A stretch of 61,715 nucleotides of DNA from Chryseobacterium populi (GCF_000282115.1 NZ_AKJY01000065.1:1-61715); one strand, 5' to 3'. Shown: positions 8,197 to 18,075, counted from the first letter of the stretch. The notes: generated from the letters alone by a model not told the origin. A program made the numbers and translations.

Positions 8197-9264
8197 ATGC
8201 CGAATACGATCATTATTGGTTCTGGATCTTATATTCCTAATAGAGTTATTGGTAGAGACTTTTTTCTGAATTCTGAGTTTTATACGGATGAAGGAGAGAA
8301 GATAGAAAAACCTGCTGAAGAAATTATTGCAAAGTTTGTAGAAATTACAGAGATAGAAAACAGGAGGTTTATTGAAGAAGAACTTTCCAACTCACAAATC
8401 GGTTATGAAGCCGCTAAAATTGCTATTGAAGATGCAAAGATAGATGCTGAGGAGCTTGATTATATTATTTATGCAAGTAATTTCGGAGAGGTTACGGTTG
8501 ACGGATATGTCAATTTTATGCCTAATATGGCTGCCAGAGTTAAAAATAAACTAGGGATCACAAACAGGAAATGTATCACTTATGATATGATTTTCGGATG
8601 CCCGGGATGGGTTGAAGCTATGATTCTTGCTGATAACTTAATCAAAGCCCATGTGGCCAAAAAAATTCTTGTCATCGGTGGGGAAACGCTAAGCCGTGTA
8701 ACCGATCCGCATGACAGAAACAGGATGATTTTTGCAGACGGCGCCGGTGCTGTAGTGGTACAGGCTACCGATGATGAAAATGTAGGAATCATTTCTAAGA
8801 ACACCATCTGTGACAATGGCCCGGAATTGTGCTATCTTGAAAATGGCCCTTCCATCAACAAAGATGCAGACCAGAAACGTTTATTTGTAAGAATGCAGGG
8901 AAGAAAAATTTATGAATATGCTTTAAAGAATGTTCCTGTAGCCATCAAAGAAACTATTGATAATGCAGGCCTTTCCATCGGGGATATTGATAAAATTTTA
9001 ATCCATCAGGCTAATGCTAAAATGGATTATGCAATGATTGAAAGACTTCATAAACTTTATGAAGTGAAAGACTATGATCATTCGATCTCTCCTATGACGA
9101 TCCAGGAGTTCGGAAATTCGTCTGTAGCAACGATTCCTACCATGTATGATTTAATAATTAAAGGAAAAATGCAGGGTCAATCGTTTAAAGGAAAAGGTAG
9201 TATTGTAATGACTTCGGTAGGTGCCGGAATGAACATCAACGCTATCGTTTACAGATTTCCTTAA
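8197..9264 (+). CDS. 3-oxoacyl-ACP synthase III family protein (FabH-like)
   Basis: Thiolase-fold condensing enzyme, 355 aa, slightly longer than classical FabH. The catalytic Cys lies in IFGCPGW, the His in ILIHQANAKM, and the Asn in EFGNSSVATIPT, giving the Cys-His-Asn triad. The family starts fatty-acid chains by joining acyl-CoA to malonyl-ACP. Divergent members make other ketoacyl products, so the precise substrate is open. It has its own promoter and terminator and is apparently monocistronic. Confidence 0.88.
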   Translation: MPNTIIIGSGSYIPNRVIGRDFFLNSEFYTDEGEKIEKPAEEIIAKFVEITEIENRRFIEEELSNSQIGYEAAKIAIEDAKIDAEELDYIIYASNFGEVTVDGYVNFMPNMAARVKNKLGITNRKCITYDMIFGCPGWVEAMILADNLIKAHVAKKILVIGGETLSRVTDPHDRNRMIFADGAGAVVVQATDDENVGIISKNTICDNGPELCYLENGPSINKDADQKRLFVRMQGRKIYEYALKNVPVAIKETIDNAGLSIGDIDKILIHQANAKMDYAMIERLHKLYEVKDYDHSISPMTIQEFGNSSVATIPTMYDLIIKGKMQGQSFKGKGSIVMTSVGAGMNINAIVYRFP

Positions 9265-9289
9265 AATAATATAATTATAAAAAAATATA

Positions 9290-9323
9290 AAAGCACAAAG
9301 GAAATCTTCTTTGTGCTTTTTTA
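9290..9323 (+). terminator. Terminator after the ketoacyl synthase gene
   Basis: AAAGCACAAAG and CTTTGTGCTTT pair around GAAATCTT, followed by TTTTT. Confidence 0.85.
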
Positions 9324-9333
9324 AAACCTGATT

Positions 9334-10539
9334 ATGCAAAGAAATTTTTTAATTATTGCCGCTGTTTTCCTGTTTTTAGAAATCTACATCTACCAGGCAA
9401 TAAGAACGTTGACAGATAATCTCTGGATAAGAATCGGTTATTGGGTCGTTTCTTTGGTCATTTATGGATTCTTTACTTATGAAGTCCTGCATTTTAACAG
9501 AGCCGACAAAAGTATGGTAAGGGCCCAGATCATGATTTCCTTATTTTTGGTTTTCATTCTACCTAAAGTGTTCATCGTTCTATTTCTGCTCATTGATGAT
9601 ATTTTCAGGACCGGAGGATACCTGATCGGGTTAACACGGCCAACGGATCATTTTTTCCCTGAAAGAAGAAAGTTTCTAAGCTTAATGGGATTAGGTCTCG
9701 GAGGTGTTCTTTCTGCTTTATTTATCGACGGAATCACATTCGGGAAATACCGTCATAAAATAAGAAAGGTTAAAGTAAATTTCACTCATCTTCCCAAAAG
9801 TTTTAAAGGATATAAAATCATACAGATCTCTGATGTTCACAGCGGAAGTTTCTCAGATCCAAGTAAATTGGAACATGCCATTCACATGATTAATGAACAG
9901 AACCCGGACCTGGTTTTATTCACCGGAGATATGGTCAATAATGTAGCCGATGAATTCAAGCCGTTTATTCCTTTATTTTCTAAAATTAAAGCCAAAGACG
10001 GTAAGCTTGCAGTATTGGGAAATCACGATTATGGCGATTATGTTGCCTGGGAATCACCGGATGCCAAGAAAAAGAATCTTGAAACCCTTGTCGAATATGA
10101 AAGACAGGCAGGATTTGACATGTTGAGAAATGAAAACAGGACCATTGAGAAAAATGGTGAGAAATTGTATATCCTGGGAGTAGAAAACTGGGGATTAAAA
10201 CCTTTTCCACAATTCGGAGACCTTGATAAGGCGCTTGAAAACGTCCCGGAATCTGCTGCAAAAATTTTAATGAGCCATGACCCTACCCATTTCGATGAAA
10301 TAGTAAAAAAACACCCGGGTAATGTTTATTTAACACTTTCGGGACATACTCATGGTATGCAGTTTGGCCTCGATTTGAAAAATGTAAAATGGTCACCGGT
10401 TCAGTACCGTTATCCAAAGTGGGCTGATCTTTATGAGAGTGAGGGAAAATTCCTTTATGTAAACAGGGGGTTCGGGGTTATCGGTTATCCGGGAAGAGTG
10501 GGTGTATTGCCGGAAATTACACTCTTCGAGTTAAGCTAA
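9334..10539 (+). CDS. Membrane-anchored metallophosphoesterase
   Basis: A 401-aa calcineurin-like phosphoesterase. About four N-terminal hydrophobic segments precede the catalytic domain. All metal motifs are present in order: ISDVHSG (DxH), FTGDMVN (GD), LGNHDYG (GNHD) and LSGHTHGMQ (GHTH). Related YkuE/YaeI-type proteins act on lipid or nucleotide phosphates at the membrane; the substrate here is unknown. Spaced 69 bases after the synthase gene beyond a strong terminator, so it is likely transcribed separately. Confidence 0.9.
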   Translation: MQRNFLIIAAVFLFLEIYIYQAIRTLTDNLWIRIGYWVVSLVIYGFFTYEVLHFNRADKSMVRAQIMISLFLVFILPKVFIVLFLLIDDIFRTGGYLIGLTRPTDHFFPERRKFLSLMGLGLGGVLSALFIDGITFGKYRHKIRKVKVNFTHLPKSFKGYKIIQISDVHSGSFSDPSKLEHAIHMINEQNPDLVLFTGDMVNNVADEFKPFIPLFSKIKAKDGKLAVLGNHDYGDYVAWESPDAKKKNLETLVEYERQAGFDMLRNENRTIEKNGEKLYILGVENWGLKPFPQFGDLDKALENVPESAAKILMSHDPTHFDEIVKKHPGNVYLTLSGHTHGMQFGLDLKNVKWSPVQYRYPKWADLYESEGKFLYVNRGFGVIGYPGRVGVLPEITLFELS

Positions 10540-10581
10540 AAAAGATATTGTTTTCTAAAGCTTAGTTTTTAAACATACTCG

Positions 10582-10627
10582 GACAAGTCAAAGATTTTCT
10601 TAGTTGAATCTCTGACTTGTCTTTTTT
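10582..10627 (+). terminator. Terminator after the metallophosphoesterase gene
   Basis: GACAAGTCA pairs with TGACTTGTC, extended by AGATT/AATCT, then TTTTTT. Confidence 0.85.
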
Positions 10628-10675
10628 GCATGAAAAAGGTAAGGTCATCCAAAAGTTTCAGGAATTTTTTATAAA

Positions 10676-10689
10676 ATATTACGTAATAT
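10676..10689. promoter_or_regulatory. 14-bp perfect palindrome upstream of the D-amino-acid oxidase gene
   Basis: ATATTACGTAATAT is a perfect palindrome about 100 bases before the ATG at 10790, in a position for a dimeric repressor or activator site. The binding protein is not known. Confidence 0.4.
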
Positions 10690-10789
10690 GTATGGGTAAA
10701 TGACACCCCCTATTCTAAAGGAGCTATGCTTCGCAAGGATTCCGGGAAAAGTTATAAAAGGAAATATTGTAAAAAAACATGAATGAAAA

Positions 10790-11743
10790 ATGAGACAAAT
10801 AACAGTTGTCGGATGCGGCATTATCGGCCTTACAAGCGCTATAGTCTTACAGGAGAAAAATTGGAAAGTACGATTATTGGCCAGAGAACGATTCGAAAAT
10901 ACTTTATCAGACAAAGTAGGCGCCATATGGTTTCCTTTTGCCATACAACCCGTGGAAGAAGCAAGTCGGTGGGGAAATAAATCATACCAGCGTTATTCCA
11001 AAGAACTGTTTCCGGGTAACGGAGTTTCATTTATTCCTTTTACCATAGCGTATAATGCCTCCAGCAATACCTTATGGACACAAAAATTGCCAAAAGGAGC
11101 TCTTTTGAGGGACGCTACCGATCAAGAATTACCAATCGGAGCAGAAGCTGCCTATGTAGCCACTGTTCCACTTGCTGAACCTCACTTATATTTGCCACAC
11201 CTTTTTGAACGGTTTATAGCTAATGGAGGTACGTTTGAACAGATTGAGATCAGCTCTTTAAAACAATTAAGCGAGTTGGATGCTTTAATAGTGAATTGCA
11301 CGGGACTGGGTGCAAAATTTATATGTATGGACCACGAACTTGTGCCTATGCGCGGACAGATATTAAGAACTGAATGGCTGAACGTACAATCATGTGTGAA
11401 TTCTACACAAAACGGAGCTTTGAGCTATATCATCAGGCGAAGTACCGACTGTATTATTGGAGGTACCGATTATCTCAATGACTGGAATATGAATATAGAA
11501 AGCAATGATACAAATTTAATTTTATCCCGTTTCCATGCAACCGGATTGTTCCACAAAAGGCCTGAAATTTTAGAAGAAGTGGTAGGTTTGCGGCCTAATC
11601 GCAGCCAGGTTCGTTTTACATTTGACAGCCAGTACCCACATGTTTTCCATAATTACGGACATGGGGGTTCAGGTTTCACTGTAGCCTGGGGATGCGCCTT
11701 AGAATTAGCCGAAATAATTTCCAAAGATTACTCCCCGGAGTAA
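10790..11743 (+). CDS. FAD-dependent D-amino-acid oxidase family protein
   Basis: A 317-aa oxidase of the DAAO/D-aspartate oxidase family, which deaminates D-amino acids with release of H2O2. Seen: the FAD Rossmann motif VVGCGIIGLTSAIVLQ at the start, RGQILR in the middle, YIIRRSTDCIIGGT, the substrate-binding Arg region VVGLRPNRSQVRF, and the C-terminal FHNYGHGGSGFTVAWGCA. Length matches the eukaryote-like DAAO group. Isolated gene between convergent neighbours; its scattered occurrence in bacteria makes transfer plausible, though I cannot show it here. Confidence 0.85.
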   Translation: MRQITVVGCGIIGLTSAIVLQEKNWKVRLLARERFENTLSDKVGAIWFPFAIQPVEEASRWGNKSYQRYSKELFPGNGVSFIPFTIAYNASSNTLWTQKLPKGALLRDATDQELPIGAEAAYVATVPLAEPHLYLPHLFERFIANGGTFEQIEISSLKQLSELDALIVNCTGLGAKFICMDHELVPMRGQILRTEWLNVQSCVNSTQNGALSYIIRRSTDCIIGGTDYLNDWNMNIESNDTNLILSRFHATGLFHKRPEILEEVVGLRPNRSQVRFTFDSQYPHVFHNYGHGGSGFTVAWGCALELAEIISKDYSPE

Positions 11744-11785
11744 ATTTACAGAAGGTTTTCGCTCTCTTGTCTCTTAATCCGCTGC

Positions 11786-12538
11786 CTAAAAAATATAATC
11801 TTTCATCCTGGAAGTAGCAAGCTCTTTCTCATTGATAAAACTAAGCAGGATATCTAATTTGTCTTCCATTTTTCTGCCGGAGAACAGACTTCTGTAAAAT
11901 GGAATTTCAAAGGGATATTTCTTAAAATCCGTAAACTGCCAGGAATTAAGATAGATGAGGACAAAATCATCATTTTTCAGTGTTTCAAACACCATATTCT
12001 GATAATAACTCATCGGCAATATCTGAAATACAAAATCATTGTATGGCAACTGGCTATAAGGAGAAATACTTTCCGGTACAATGCTTAAACCATCTTCCTC
12101 AATAATCTCTGTATTTCTTTTTAAACGCTTAAAAGGAAAAAGAATATTGGCATTATCAATATTGGAAACATAATTAAACTCCAATAATTTTAAATTATCC
12201 TGAGGTAGTTTATGATCTTTCTGCCGGATCCCGCGGATTTGTTTTTCCAGAAAATTCTGTACATTTTTTTTAATATCTTCAATTTCCTGAAGGCTGGAGT
12301 TTTTATTATAAAAAGCAATTTCATGTCCACGACCCGAAATTGCTTTTATAAGATGATGAAGTTTTTCGATGATAGAAATCTCTACAAAAAAACTTGCTTT
12401 TATATCATGAATATCTAAAATTCTAAGAATCGCTTTTGTATTATCTTCTGTAATTTTCAATCTTTTTTCATCAGAAATCTGAGCATCATTTTTAGGCTTC
12501 GCATCAATATTTACGATGTTAAAAGTTAGCAATATCAT
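11786..12538 (-). CDS. Degenerate polysaccharide-deacetylase-like protein
   Basis: A 250-aa protein with NodB-like layout: the start MILLTFNIVNID resembles the TFD motif and ASFFVEIS...GRGHEIAFYN resembles the region that ends in HSxxH. However the catalytic Asp of TFD is Asn (TFN) and the metal-binding His pair of motif 2 is missing (GHEIAFYNKNSS). It probably does not work as a metal-dependent deacetylase. No signal peptide. It precedes nothing on its strand and has an AT-rich leader. Confidence 0.6.
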   Translation of the reverse strand: MILLTFNIVNIDAKPKNDAQISDEKRLKITEDNTKAILRILDIHDIKASFFVEISIIEKLHHLIKAISGRGHEIAFYNKNSSLQEIEDIKKNVQNFLEKQIRGIRQKDHKLPQDNLKLLEFNYVSNIDNANILFPFKRLKRNTEIIEEDGLSIVPESISPYSQLPYNDFVFQILPMSYYQNMVFETLKNDDFVLIYLNSWQFTDFKKYPFEIPFYRSLFSGRKMEDKLDILLSFINEKELATSRMKDYIF

Positions 12539-12622
12539 TTAAATTAAATTTTAGATAAAAATTATAATATATTAATTATCAAATGTTAAATAACATTATA
12601 TTTAAAGTAAAATTTAGATATA

Positions 12623-13588
12623 TTAATTTTTACCTAATTTCACTTTAAGATTCTTGATCATGTCTTCTGACATTTCAGAAATTCCAAAATCATAGGAAAG
12701 TCCCCAGTCTTTTTTCGCTACCGAATCATCAATTGAGGCAGGCCATGAATCTGCAATTGCCTGTCTGAAATCCGGCTTATAATCGATCTCAAATTCAGGA
12801 ATTTCTTTCTTAATTTCTGCAGCCAATTCTTTTGGAGTGAAAGACATTCCTCCTAAATTATATGAAGAGCGAACCGTTAAACTTTCTTTTGGGGCATCCA
12901 TTAATTTTAAAGTTGCATTGATTGCATCATCCATATACAACATCGGCATTCCTGTATTTTCAGAAATGAAGCTTGTATATTTTCCTTCCTCGATTGCTTC
13001 ATAGAAAATTTCCACAGCATAATCTGTTGTCCCGCCTCCCGCCGGAGTTTTCCATGAAATCAATCCCGGATACCTGATGCTTCTTACATCTACTCCATAT
13101 TTATCAAAATAATATTCGCACCATTTTTCACCGGCCATTTTAGAAATTCCATATACGGTTGTAGGATTTAAAACCACATCCTGCCCTACATTCTCTTTTG
13201 GAATTCCTTTTCCGAAAACAGCAATTGAACTGGGCCAGAAGATTTTTTTAAGAAGTCCTTCTTTAGCCATTTCACAAAAATGAAGAAGAGGTTCCAGATT
13301 AAGTTTCCATGCAAAAACAGGCTGCTTTTCTGAAGTTCCCGACAATAATGAAGCTAAATGATAAACAGTAGTAATATCATAATCTTTAATTACCTGTCTT
13401 ACCAGCTGGGTATTCGTCACATCCATCCTTTCATAATGTCCGGCAGAAGTGATTCCTTTCTGCCATCTGTCTAATCCAGAAGCAACAACGTTATCAGCTC
13501 CGTGAATTTCAACCAATCTGTTTGTAAGCTCGGTACCGATTTGGCCCAGGGCACCCGTAATGAGTATTTTTTCCGTATAGGATTCCAT
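12623..13588 (-). CDS. L-threonine 3-dehydrogenase, SDR/epimerase type
   Basis: NAD-dependent extended SDR, 321 aa, of the GalE-like threonine dehydrogenase group known from flavobacteria. Seen: NAD-binding ITGALGQIGTEL, the active YGISKMAGEKW (Tyr and Lys), a conserved Ser/Thr region WPSSIAVFG, RYPGLISWKTPAGGGTTDYAVE, and YKPDFRQAIADSWP. The TTDYAVE and ADSWPxSxDDS blocks are typical of ThrDH and separate it from sugar epimerases. It makes 2-amino-3-oxobutyrate, which goes to glycine. Confidence 0.87.
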   Translation of the reverse strand: MESYTEKILITGALGQIGTELTNRLVEIHGADNVVASGLDRWQKGITSAGHYERMDVTNTQLVRQVIKDYDITTVYHLASLLSGTSEKQPVFAWKLNLEPLLHFCEMAKEGLLKKIFWPSSIAVFGKGIPKENVGQDVVLNPTTVYGISKMAGEKWCEYYFDKYGVDVRSIRYPGLISWKTPAGGGTTDYAVEIFYEAIEEGKYTSFISENTGMPMLYMDDAINATLKLMDAPKESLTVRSSYNLGGMSFTPKELAAEIKKEIPEFEIDYKPDFRQAIADSWPASIDDSVAKKDWGLSYDFGISEMSEDMIKNLKVKLGKN

Positions 13589-13612
13589 TTTTAGATTTTT
13601 TTTAGAATGCTA

Positions 13613-13620
13613 CAAAAGTA
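13613..13620 (-). promoter_or_regulatory. -7 promoter box of the threonine dehydrogenase gene
   Basis: TACTTTTG on the minus strand, 24 bases before ATG 13588. Confidence 0.5.
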
Positions 13621-13810
13621 AAAAAATCATGTTAACCATAATAAAAAAGTAGGTAAAAACATACTTTTTGTATTACTGAAAGAAAAACTTTATCTGATTA
13701 TGGCAGCTTTTTATTATAATTCATTTCAGCAAAGTAAACATACCCTATTTTATAATTGTTACTATAGATATAAACTCATATTGCAGGCCGGAATTTCTTT
13801 AAAAATTATA

Positions 13811-13818
13811 TACTTTTG
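13811..13818 (+). promoter_or_regulatory. -7 promoter box of ggt
   Basis: TACTTTTG ends 16 bases before ATG 13835. This rules out the longer reading from 13700, which would start upstream of the transcript. Confidence 0.55.
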
Positions 13819-13834
13819 CCTTAAACATAATCTT

Positions 13835-15523
13835 ATGAAGAGAGTATTTCTGGTTGCCATATTGATGGCATTTCATTTTTCACCTGCTCAGTTTACGGGT
13901 TTTAATATTGTCAAAGAAGTAAAAGTAAAAAATAAGGGAGTTGTCGTATCTGCCCACCCTCTCGCCAGTGAAGCCGGAGCAAAAATCCTTAAAACGGGTG
14001 GTAATGCCTATGATGCTGTTGTAGCAACTCAATACGCTTTGGCTGTAGTTTATCCTCAGGCCGGAAATATCGGAGGCGGTGGATTTTTAGTAGGGGTAAA
14101 AAACAATGGTGAAAAATTCACCCTGGATTACCGTGAAACAGCTCCTCTGAAAGCTTCCAGAGACATGTATATCGACAAAAACGGAAAAGCCGACACGGAT
14201 CTTTCACAAAACGGACGATTAGCGGTAGGTGTTCCGGGAAGTGTAGCCGGATTTTTTGCCACTTTAAAACACTGTAAGCTTCCGATGGATAAAATCATTC
14301 AGCCTGCCATTGACCTGGCTGAAAACGGTTTTGCTATAACAGAGCAGGAGGCTAATCTGCTAAATGCAAATAAAGATAATTTCAAAAAGCATAATCAGTC
14401 CGCCATTGTATTTGTAAAAGATACCCCATGGAAAACCGGTGATATTTTAGTTCAGAAAGAGCTGGCCGAAACCTTAAAATTGATTCAGAAATCAGGTCTA
14501 AAAGGGTTTTATGAAGGAAAAACAGCAGCGCTTTTAGTTGCTGAAATGAAAAAGGGAAACGGGATTGTCACTTCTCAAGATTTAAAAAACTATAAAGTAG
14601 CCGAAAGAAAAGCATTGGAGTTTGATTATAAAGGAAATAATGTTGTGTCTATGCCATTACCATCAAGTGGGGGCTTACTTCTTGCCCAGATGCTTAAAAT
14701 GGCAAGCTATGAAAACCTTGAAAAGTATCAGCAGAATTCTACCCAGGCAGTACAAATCATGGTGGAAGCAGAAAGAAGAGCTTATGCCGACAGGGCTGAA
14801 TATATGGGTGATCCTGATTTTATACAGGATAAAACAGCTTATTTAATTTCCGATGGGTATTTAAAAAGCAGATGGAAAAATTTTAGCTTTGATAAGGCTA
14901 CTCCAAGCGCTGAGGTAGGAAAAATTATTCAGCAGCCGAAAGAATCTACTGAAACCACTCATATTTCAGTTATTGATAAAGACGGAAATGCAGCATCAGT
15001 CACTACTACCCTTAACGGATTATACGGAAGTAAAGTAGTGGTTGCCGGAGCCGGATTCTTTTTAAATAATGAAATGGATGATTTTTCTGTAAAACCAGGT
15101 GTTCCGAATATGTTTGGAGCTGTGGGTGGTGAGGCAAATTCCATTCAGCCGAATAAAAGAATGCTTTCATCGATGACTCCAACGATCCTTCTCAAAAACG
15201 GAAAACCTTACATGGTTGTGGGAACTCCGGGTGGAACGACTATACCCACTTCAGTATACCAGTCGATTGTCAATGTGGTGGATTTTAAATTAAATACCAA
15301 TATTTCCGTCAATTCCCCGAAATTTCACCACCAATGGCTCCCTGAAACCGTTTCTGTAGAAAATAATTTCCCGGAAACTACCATTTCAGAACTTCAGAAA
15401 AAAAATTATAAAATCGACAGGATAAAACAAATCGGAAGAACAGAAATGATTTTAATTGATGATAATGGAAGTATCCATGCTGTAGCAGACGGAAGAGGCG
15501 ATGATTCTGTTGCTGTGGAATAG
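13835..15523 (+). CDS. ggt: Gamma-glutamyltransferase
   Basis: Secreted Ntn-hydrolase that cleaves gamma-glutamyl bonds of glutathione and peptides. 562 aa from ATG 13835, which starts a signal peptide (MKRVFLVAILMAFHFSPAQ). Seen: early GNAYDAVVATQYAL and GGGGFLVG, and the self-cleavage site TTHISVIDKDGNA, where Thr374 becomes the N-terminus of the small subunit. Later blocks RMLSSMTPTI and GTPGGTTIPTSV fit the oxyanion region. An upstream in-frame ATG at 13700 adds 45 residues that hide the signal peptide and overlap the promoter, so it was not used. Confidence 0.93.
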   Translation: MKRVFLVAILMAFHFSPAQFTGFNIVKEVKVKNKGVVVSAHPLASEAGAKILKTGGNAYDAVVATQYALAVVYPQAGNIGGGGFLVGVKNNGEKFTLDYRETAPLKASRDMYIDKNGKADTDLSQNGRLAVGVPGSVAGFFATLKHCKLPMDKIIQPAIDLAENGFAITEQEANLLNANKDNFKKHNQSAIVFVKDTPWKTGDILVQKELAETLKLIQKSGLKGFYEGKTAALLVAEMKKGNGIVTSQDLKNYKVAERKALEFDYKGNNVVSMPLPSSGGLLLAQMLKMASYENLEKYQQNSTQAVQIMVEAERRAYADRAEYMGDPDFIQDKTAYLISDGYLKSRWKNFSFDKATPSAEVGKIIQQPKESTETTHISVIDKDGNAASVTTTLNGLYGSKVVVAGAGFFLNNEMDDFSVKPGVPNMFGAVGGEANSIQPNKRMLSSMTPTILLKNGKPYMVVGTPGGTTIPTSVYQSIVNVVDFKLNTNISVNSPKFHHQWLPETVSVENNFPETTISELQKKNYKIDRIKQIGRTEMILIDDNGSIHAVADGRGDDSVAVE

Positions 15524-15732
15524 ATTAAACCATTGGCTTAATAAGAGACTAAGATTATTAAAGAGTATCAGCTTTACTCAAACTGATATTGGAAAAAAAT
15601 ATATATCAGAAATTAGAATTTATAGTTATAGTTTTGGCGACGCTTTCAGCCCCCTCAAAAACTTTTCATGACTTTTATCATATTTCAAAATAAATTTCCT
15701 TAATTTTCGGCCTTTAAAAGCCAAAAAATCCC

Positions 15733-17013
15733 TTGAAAACAACAAAATTCTATCAGCAACTTTATTTTCAGGTTATTATAGCTATTATCGCCGGGGTTCT
15801 TCTGGGCAGGTTTTACCCTGAACTGGGAGAAAAAATGAAACCATTGGGAGATGGATTCATCAAACTGGTGAAAATGATCATTGCACCGGTTATTTTTATT
15901 ACCCTTACATTAGGTATCGCTCATATGACCGATTTAAAAAAAGTGGGAAGAATTGCAGTGAAAGCGATGATTTACTTCATCACATTTTCCACATTAGCCC
16001 TGATTATAGGTCTGGTGGTCGGGAATATTTTACAGCCGGGATCGGGGTTAAATATAGATCCGGCAACACTTTCTGGAGATGTTTCCCAATACCAGCATAA
16101 AGCTCACGAATCTACACTTACAGGATTCATTATGAATATTATTCCTGAGACGCTTTTCAGTCCTTTGGTCGGTGATAATATCCTACAGGTGCTTCTGGTT
16201 GCTATTTTAATGGGTATTGCGCTAGTTTTAACGAAAGAAAAAAGCCAGAAAGTAACAGATTTCCTTCAGGATCTTGCAACCCCCGTTTTCAAAATTGTAC
16301 ACATGCTGATGAAATTTGCTCCGATAGGGGCTTTTGGGGCAATGGCTTTCACCATTGGAAAATATGGACTTCACTCCGTTTTAAATCTCATTTTCCTTGT
16401 AGGTACATTTTATATTACTTCTATCCTGTTTGTGGTTTTAGTACTGGGAGCTGTAGCATGGTACAACGGATTTAATATTTTTAAATTCATGTATTACCTT
16501 AAAGAGGAGCTTCTTTTAGTACTGGGAACAAGTTCTTCAGAATCTGCATTACCCGGTATTATGGAAAAGCTTGAAAAAGCGGGCTGCTCTAAAACAATTG
16601 TAGGCCTTGTTGTTCCTACAGGTTATTCATTTAATTTAGATGGAACCAATATTTATATGACCCTGGCTTCTTTGTTTATTGCCCAGGCTCTGAACATTCA
16701 TCTTCCCCTCGAAAAGCAGCTGATGCTGCTTCTTGTAGCAATGCTAAGTTCCAAAGGAGCAGCAGGTGTCACCGGAGCAGGTTTTGTGACTTTAGCAGCA
16801 ACATTAGCGGTTGTTCCTGAAATTCCAATTGCGGGGATGACTTTAATCCTGGGGATTGATAAATTCATGAGTGAATGCCGCGCTCTAACCAATGTGGTCG
16901 GAAATTCTGTAGCAACTGTTGTTGTGGCCAACTGGGAAAAGCAGCTGGATAAAAACCAATTGCAATTCTGCCTTGATCACCCGCATGAGATTGAAAAGAA
17001 ACTGGAGGTTTAG
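15733..17013 (+). CDS. Dicarboxylate/amino acid:cation symporter
   Basis: Secondary transporter of the DAACS family (GltP/DctA-like), 426 aa, with about eight membrane segments and two re-entrant loops. Seen: the serine-rich loop [17 protein letters not shown], the substrate segment [17 protein letters not shown], and [20 protein letters not shown]. Likely substrates are glutamate, aspartate or C4 dicarboxylates. The start is TTG at 15733: the family start ([14 protein letters not shown]) is in frame from there and the next ATG would remove the first helix. Confidence 0.9.
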   Translation: MKTTKFYQQLYFQVIIAIIAGVLLGRFYPELGEKMKPLGDGFIKLVKMIIAPVIFITLTLGIAHMTDLKKVGRIAVKAMIYFITFSTLALIIGLVVGNILQPGSGLNIDPATLSGDVSQYQHKAHESTLTGFIMNIIPETLFSPLVGDNILQVLLVAILMGIALVLTKEKSQKVTDFLQDLATPVFKIVHMLMKFAPIGAFGAMAFTIGKYGLHSVLNLIFLVGTFYITSILFVVLVLGAVAWYNGFNIFKFMYYLKEELLLVLGTSSSESALPGIMEKLEKAGCSKTIVGLVVPTGYSFNLDGTNIYMTLASLFIAQALNIHLPLEKQLMLLLVAMLSSKGAAGVTGAGFVTLAATLAVVPEIPIAGMTLILGIDKFMSECRALTNVVGNSVATVVVANWEKQLDKNQLQFCLDHPHEIEKKLEV

Positions 17014-17076
17014 GGATTACATGAATGAAATCAGGGTTTTTCCCCTTAAATTCAAGTATTTTGATTTAAAAAAAAT

Positions 17077-17109
17077 AAAGCTTATAGGTTTTTGAAATCT
17101 ATAAGCTTT
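17077..17109. terminator. Terminator between the symporter and lipid kinase genes
   Basis: AAAGCTTATAG pairs with CTATAAGCTTT. The T-run is on the minus strand (ATTTTTTTT), so it chiefly serves the kinase gene, but the stem may act for both convergent genes. Confidence 0.7.
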
Positions 17110-17179
17110 GTAAAAATTATACTAAATAAGATAAATTCTTTTTTATCTTTCGCCAGTAAAGCATCATCAAACCCAGACC

Positions 17180-18031
17180 TTAAACCAGAATATTCAGGCT
17201 TGAAGGCTGAACTTTTACGTGAACCGGAGATTTTATTTTATTAAACTCCCCATCCAGGTGCCAGTTTTTGGTATTTACTTTAAACTCAATTTCTGAAACA
17301 GGAAGATAGGTTACATACTCATCATCCTTCAGCCTCTTGGTAAACATCCTGAAGGCAAATAGAGCCGAATAGGTTAATGGAAATTTTTTCACCAAAACCA
17401 TATCTACCAGACCGTCACTTTTACTTGCTTTTGGGGCAATATAGGCATTGTTCCCGAATTGACGGGTATTAGCAATATTCAGCATCAGATATTTACCATT
17501 ATACTGCTGATAGGCTTCATCTGAAAATTTTATTTTAATTGGCTTATAATTAAAGAATGTTTTCAGTGAAACTTTGATATAGTTTTTGAATCCGCGATCG
17601 GTTTTTTCAAATTCTTTGACCACTTTCCCATCGAAACCGGTTCCTGAAACATTAATTGAAAGCTTGTCATTCACAGTAAACGTATCAATCTTCCTTGATT
17701 TTTTTGCTTTTATTTTTTCCAATAATTCATCCAGGTTTTTACTGAACCGGGTTTCGTTCGAAAATCCGTTTCCTGAACCTGCAGGAAAAATGGCCAGGAT
17801 CTTTTCAGTGTTGATAAGGCTCTTTGCTACTGTAGAAATAGTACCATCCCCTCCTATCGCAACAAAAATATCAGTTGTATTAAAATGTTCCTGAATAAAA
17901 TCATCCGTACCCTGAATTGATTCTGAGATATAGTATAAAGGATTTTTCACCTTTTTTTTAAGCTCATTGAGAAACGGCTGATAATTTTTTTTAGCCGAAA
18001 AAGGATTGATAATAAAAGCTACTTTTTCCAT
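17180..18031 (-). CDS. Diacylglycerol kinase family protein (YegS/BmrU-like lipid kinase)
   Basis: A 283-aa soluble lipid kinase with the N-terminal FIINPFSAKK, the nucleotide motif VAIGGDGTISTVAKSL, and FPAGSGNGFSNE. A later metal-site region (SKSDGLVDMVLV) is also present. I chose ATG 18031: earlier in-frame ATGs lie inside the upstream terminator and the -7 box. The start is only five bases beyond the -7 box, so the mRNA may be almost leaderless. Confidence 0.87.
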   Translation of the reverse strand: MEKVAFIINPFSAKKNYQPFLNELKKKVKNPLYYISESIQGTDDFIQEHFNTTDIFVAIGGDGTISTVAKSLINTEKILAIFPAGSGNGFSNETRFSKNLDELLEKIKAKKSRKIDTFTVNDKLSINVSGTGFDGKVVKEFEKTDRGFKNYIKVSLKTFFNYKPIKIKFSDEAYQQYNGKYLMLNIANTRQFGNNAYIAPKASKSDGLVDMVLVKKFPLTYSALFAFRMFTKRLKDDEYVTYLPVSEIEFKVNTKNWHLDGEFNKIKSPVHVKVQPSSLNILV

Positions 18032-18036
18032 TATTG

Positions 18037-18044
18037 CAAAATTA
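18037..18044 (-). promoter_or_regulatory. -7 promoter box of the lipid kinase gene
   Basis: TAATTTTG on the minus strand. Its first base is shared with the T-tract of the terminator at 18047-18072, so terminator and promoter are merged. Confidence 0.5.
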
Positions 18045-18046
18045 AA

Positions 18047-18072
18047 AAATGCTTCCATATTCGGAAGCATTT
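18047..18072 (-). terminator. Terminator after the DUF3298 lipoprotein gene
   Basis: ATGCTTCC pairs with GGAAGCAT around a short AT loop, followed on the minus strand by TTTTTT. Confidence 0.85.
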
Positions 18073-18075
18073 ATA

